Source: Eubacteriaceae bacterium ES3
GTDB lineage: Bacteria > Bacillota > Clostridia > Eubacteriales > Eubacteriaceae
NCBI GenBank assembly: GCA_030586155.1
Contig: CP130741.1
Span: 2,784,680 to 2,848,679 of the forward strand
Length of the DNA: 64,000 bases
Direction of reading: 5' to 3'
Below, one piece after another: positions 63,266 to 64,000 of the stretch. A program made the position numbers and the translations under genes. Every line of letters begins with the position of its first letter. Positions within the stretch are counted from its first letter, which is position 1. Below the pieces are notes generated by a model. The model was not told the origin of the DNA. It saw only the letters and a program-made list of their open reading frames with translations, and did not search any database.

Positions 63266-64000
63266 TTAAATCACCTTCGCAAATTCCCCAACACTTATAC
63301 TGTTATTGCACTTAAGCATACAATCAGCAAAATCGGCTTTAGGTTGCAAGGCTTTAATGATACTGTCCTTATCTGCCAGTGTATTTTGCATGATATTAAG
63401 GGCCTTTGCCATAATCATCAAATCACTGTCACCTTGATCCACTGGAATGTAACCACCTGTTTTGCGGATCTGTGGGAGAACCTCATCAAATATCCATGCT
63501 TCAAATCTTATGGCTGAAGGAAGTTGGCTGCTTGCAATAAGTCGGTATAAATCACCTTCAGGAATGAAAAGCATTTGTTGGACTCCGCCATTGGTAGGGA
63601 TGCCCTGTTTTAGGGCACCCTTGCAATGAATGTTAATTGCATTTTGTGGTCTTGCATACCCCAACGCACTGGCCACATCACTTCCACAAAAGTACGTTTT
63701 ACCATCTTGATCAATCACCCGAATAGCGCCAAATTCTGAATTTTCAAAGTTCATTAAATCGCTAAAATCCCCATTTAAAGCCATTTGAGTGGTGTTGATG
63801 TTTTTAACTTGTGGCATCACATCATCGTCAATCCATCGTTTAAAGCGTTTGGCTGAGGGTAGTTTACTTGACATGATGAGTGAGTAAAGACCGGATTCGT
63901 TGATTAAGATAGTATCTTGCATTCTTCCTAGTTTATCTATGAGGCCCTGTTTTAGGGCATCATCATCATCAACATGAGTTGCAATAGCATTTCTTGCTTT
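63266..64000 (-). CDS. phage antirepressor with repeated BRO-N domains (partial)
   Basis: The frame is open to the right edge (codons read KARNAIATHVDDDDALKQG at the boundary), so the N-terminus is outside. Two BRO-N units are seen. The first is cut by the edge and ends LPSAKRFKRWIDDDVMPQV. The second has VIDQDGKTYFCGSDVASALG through LPSAIRFEAWIFDEVLPQI. The C-terminus begins the KilAC-type wording ISVGEFAKVI and stops there, so the usual C-terminal DNA-binding domain is missing. Likely a phage-derived regulator that has lost its tail. Confidence 0.8.
   Translation of the reverse strand, partial: KARNAIATHVDDDDALKQGLIDKLGRMQDTILINESGLYSLIMSSKLPSAKRFKRWIDDDVMPQVKNINTTQMALNGDFSDLMNFENSEFGAIRVIDQDGKTYFCGSDVASALGYARPQNAINIHCKGALKQGIPTNGGVQQMLFIPEGDLYRLIASSQLPSAIRFEAWIFDEVLPQIRKTGGYIPVDQGDSDLMIMAKALNIMQNTLADKDSIIKALQPKADFADCMLKCNNSISVGEFAKVI

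Noticed and set aside
1-64000. tRNA or rRNA genes
   Set aside because: No tRNA TTCGA arm pattern or rRNA core sequence was recognised on reading both strands; the island junction at 54.1 kb uses guaA, not a tRNA.

Overview
The window suggests a low-GC Gram-positive of the Clostridia, most like the acetogenic Eubacteriaceae (Acetobacterium/Eubacterium). Grounds: an ispH gene fused to ribosomal-protein-S1 domains, a T-box before alaS, ATP-cone NrdR, scpA-scpB, and a division/cell-wall cluster. Genus is inference from gene content only; no rRNA or tRNA gene was seen.

Positions 1-28600 are conserved chromosome, almost all on the minus strand. In order: partial alaS with its T-box leader, an acetolactate decarboxylase, an iscR-iscS-iscU operon, then a dense string with 4-nt overlaps (ispH-rpsA fusion, plsC, cmk, a flavoprotein, an RpiR regulator, mnmM/ytqB, rluB, scpB, scpA, an M50 protease). 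A NUDIX hydrolase, nrdR and ftsZ follow. The division and cell-wall cluster runs mraZ-rsmH-ftsL-PBP-murF-mraY-murD-ftsW-murG-ftsQ. The mraZ promoter carries four MraZ-type boxes at exact 10-bp spacing. ftsA, murB and murC are not in the cluster.

Positions 28850-33440 are a plus-strand unit: an ACT-domain protein, a UPF0210 protein and a three-gene ABC importer. From 33.4 to 48.6 kb come ordinary and lineage-specific genes: a sirtuin, a frameshifted zinc-ribbon membrane protein, a REC-PAS-PAS-GGDEF-EAL protein, an XRE regulator with a CPBP protease, a hydrolase, an AraC/GyrI-like regulator, a diguanylate cyclase and a ribokinase. A complete IS21-family element (44.9-47.5 kb) is inserted here.

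Positions 49.3-64 kb are a layered mobile and defence region. It holds a three-gene operon (D12 adenine methyltransferase, PD-(D/E)XK-type endonuclease, TIR protein) in which TIR has an in-frame stop; a 5'-truncated mobC beside an IS3-family element whose orfA carries an amber codon; a 24-codon copy of the 3' end of guaA followed by its terminator, read as an integration scar; an unrecognised two-gene operon (a protein with paired RNxxH motifs and an eight-helix membrane protein) as the best candidate for an undescribed system; a cluster of four spaced inverted repeats; a helicase gene split by a second IS3-family element; a serine recombinase; a tyrosine integrase; and a BRO-family antirepressor running off the right edge. 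The guaA scar implies an island extending right from about 54.13 kb, with the intact guaA beyond the window.
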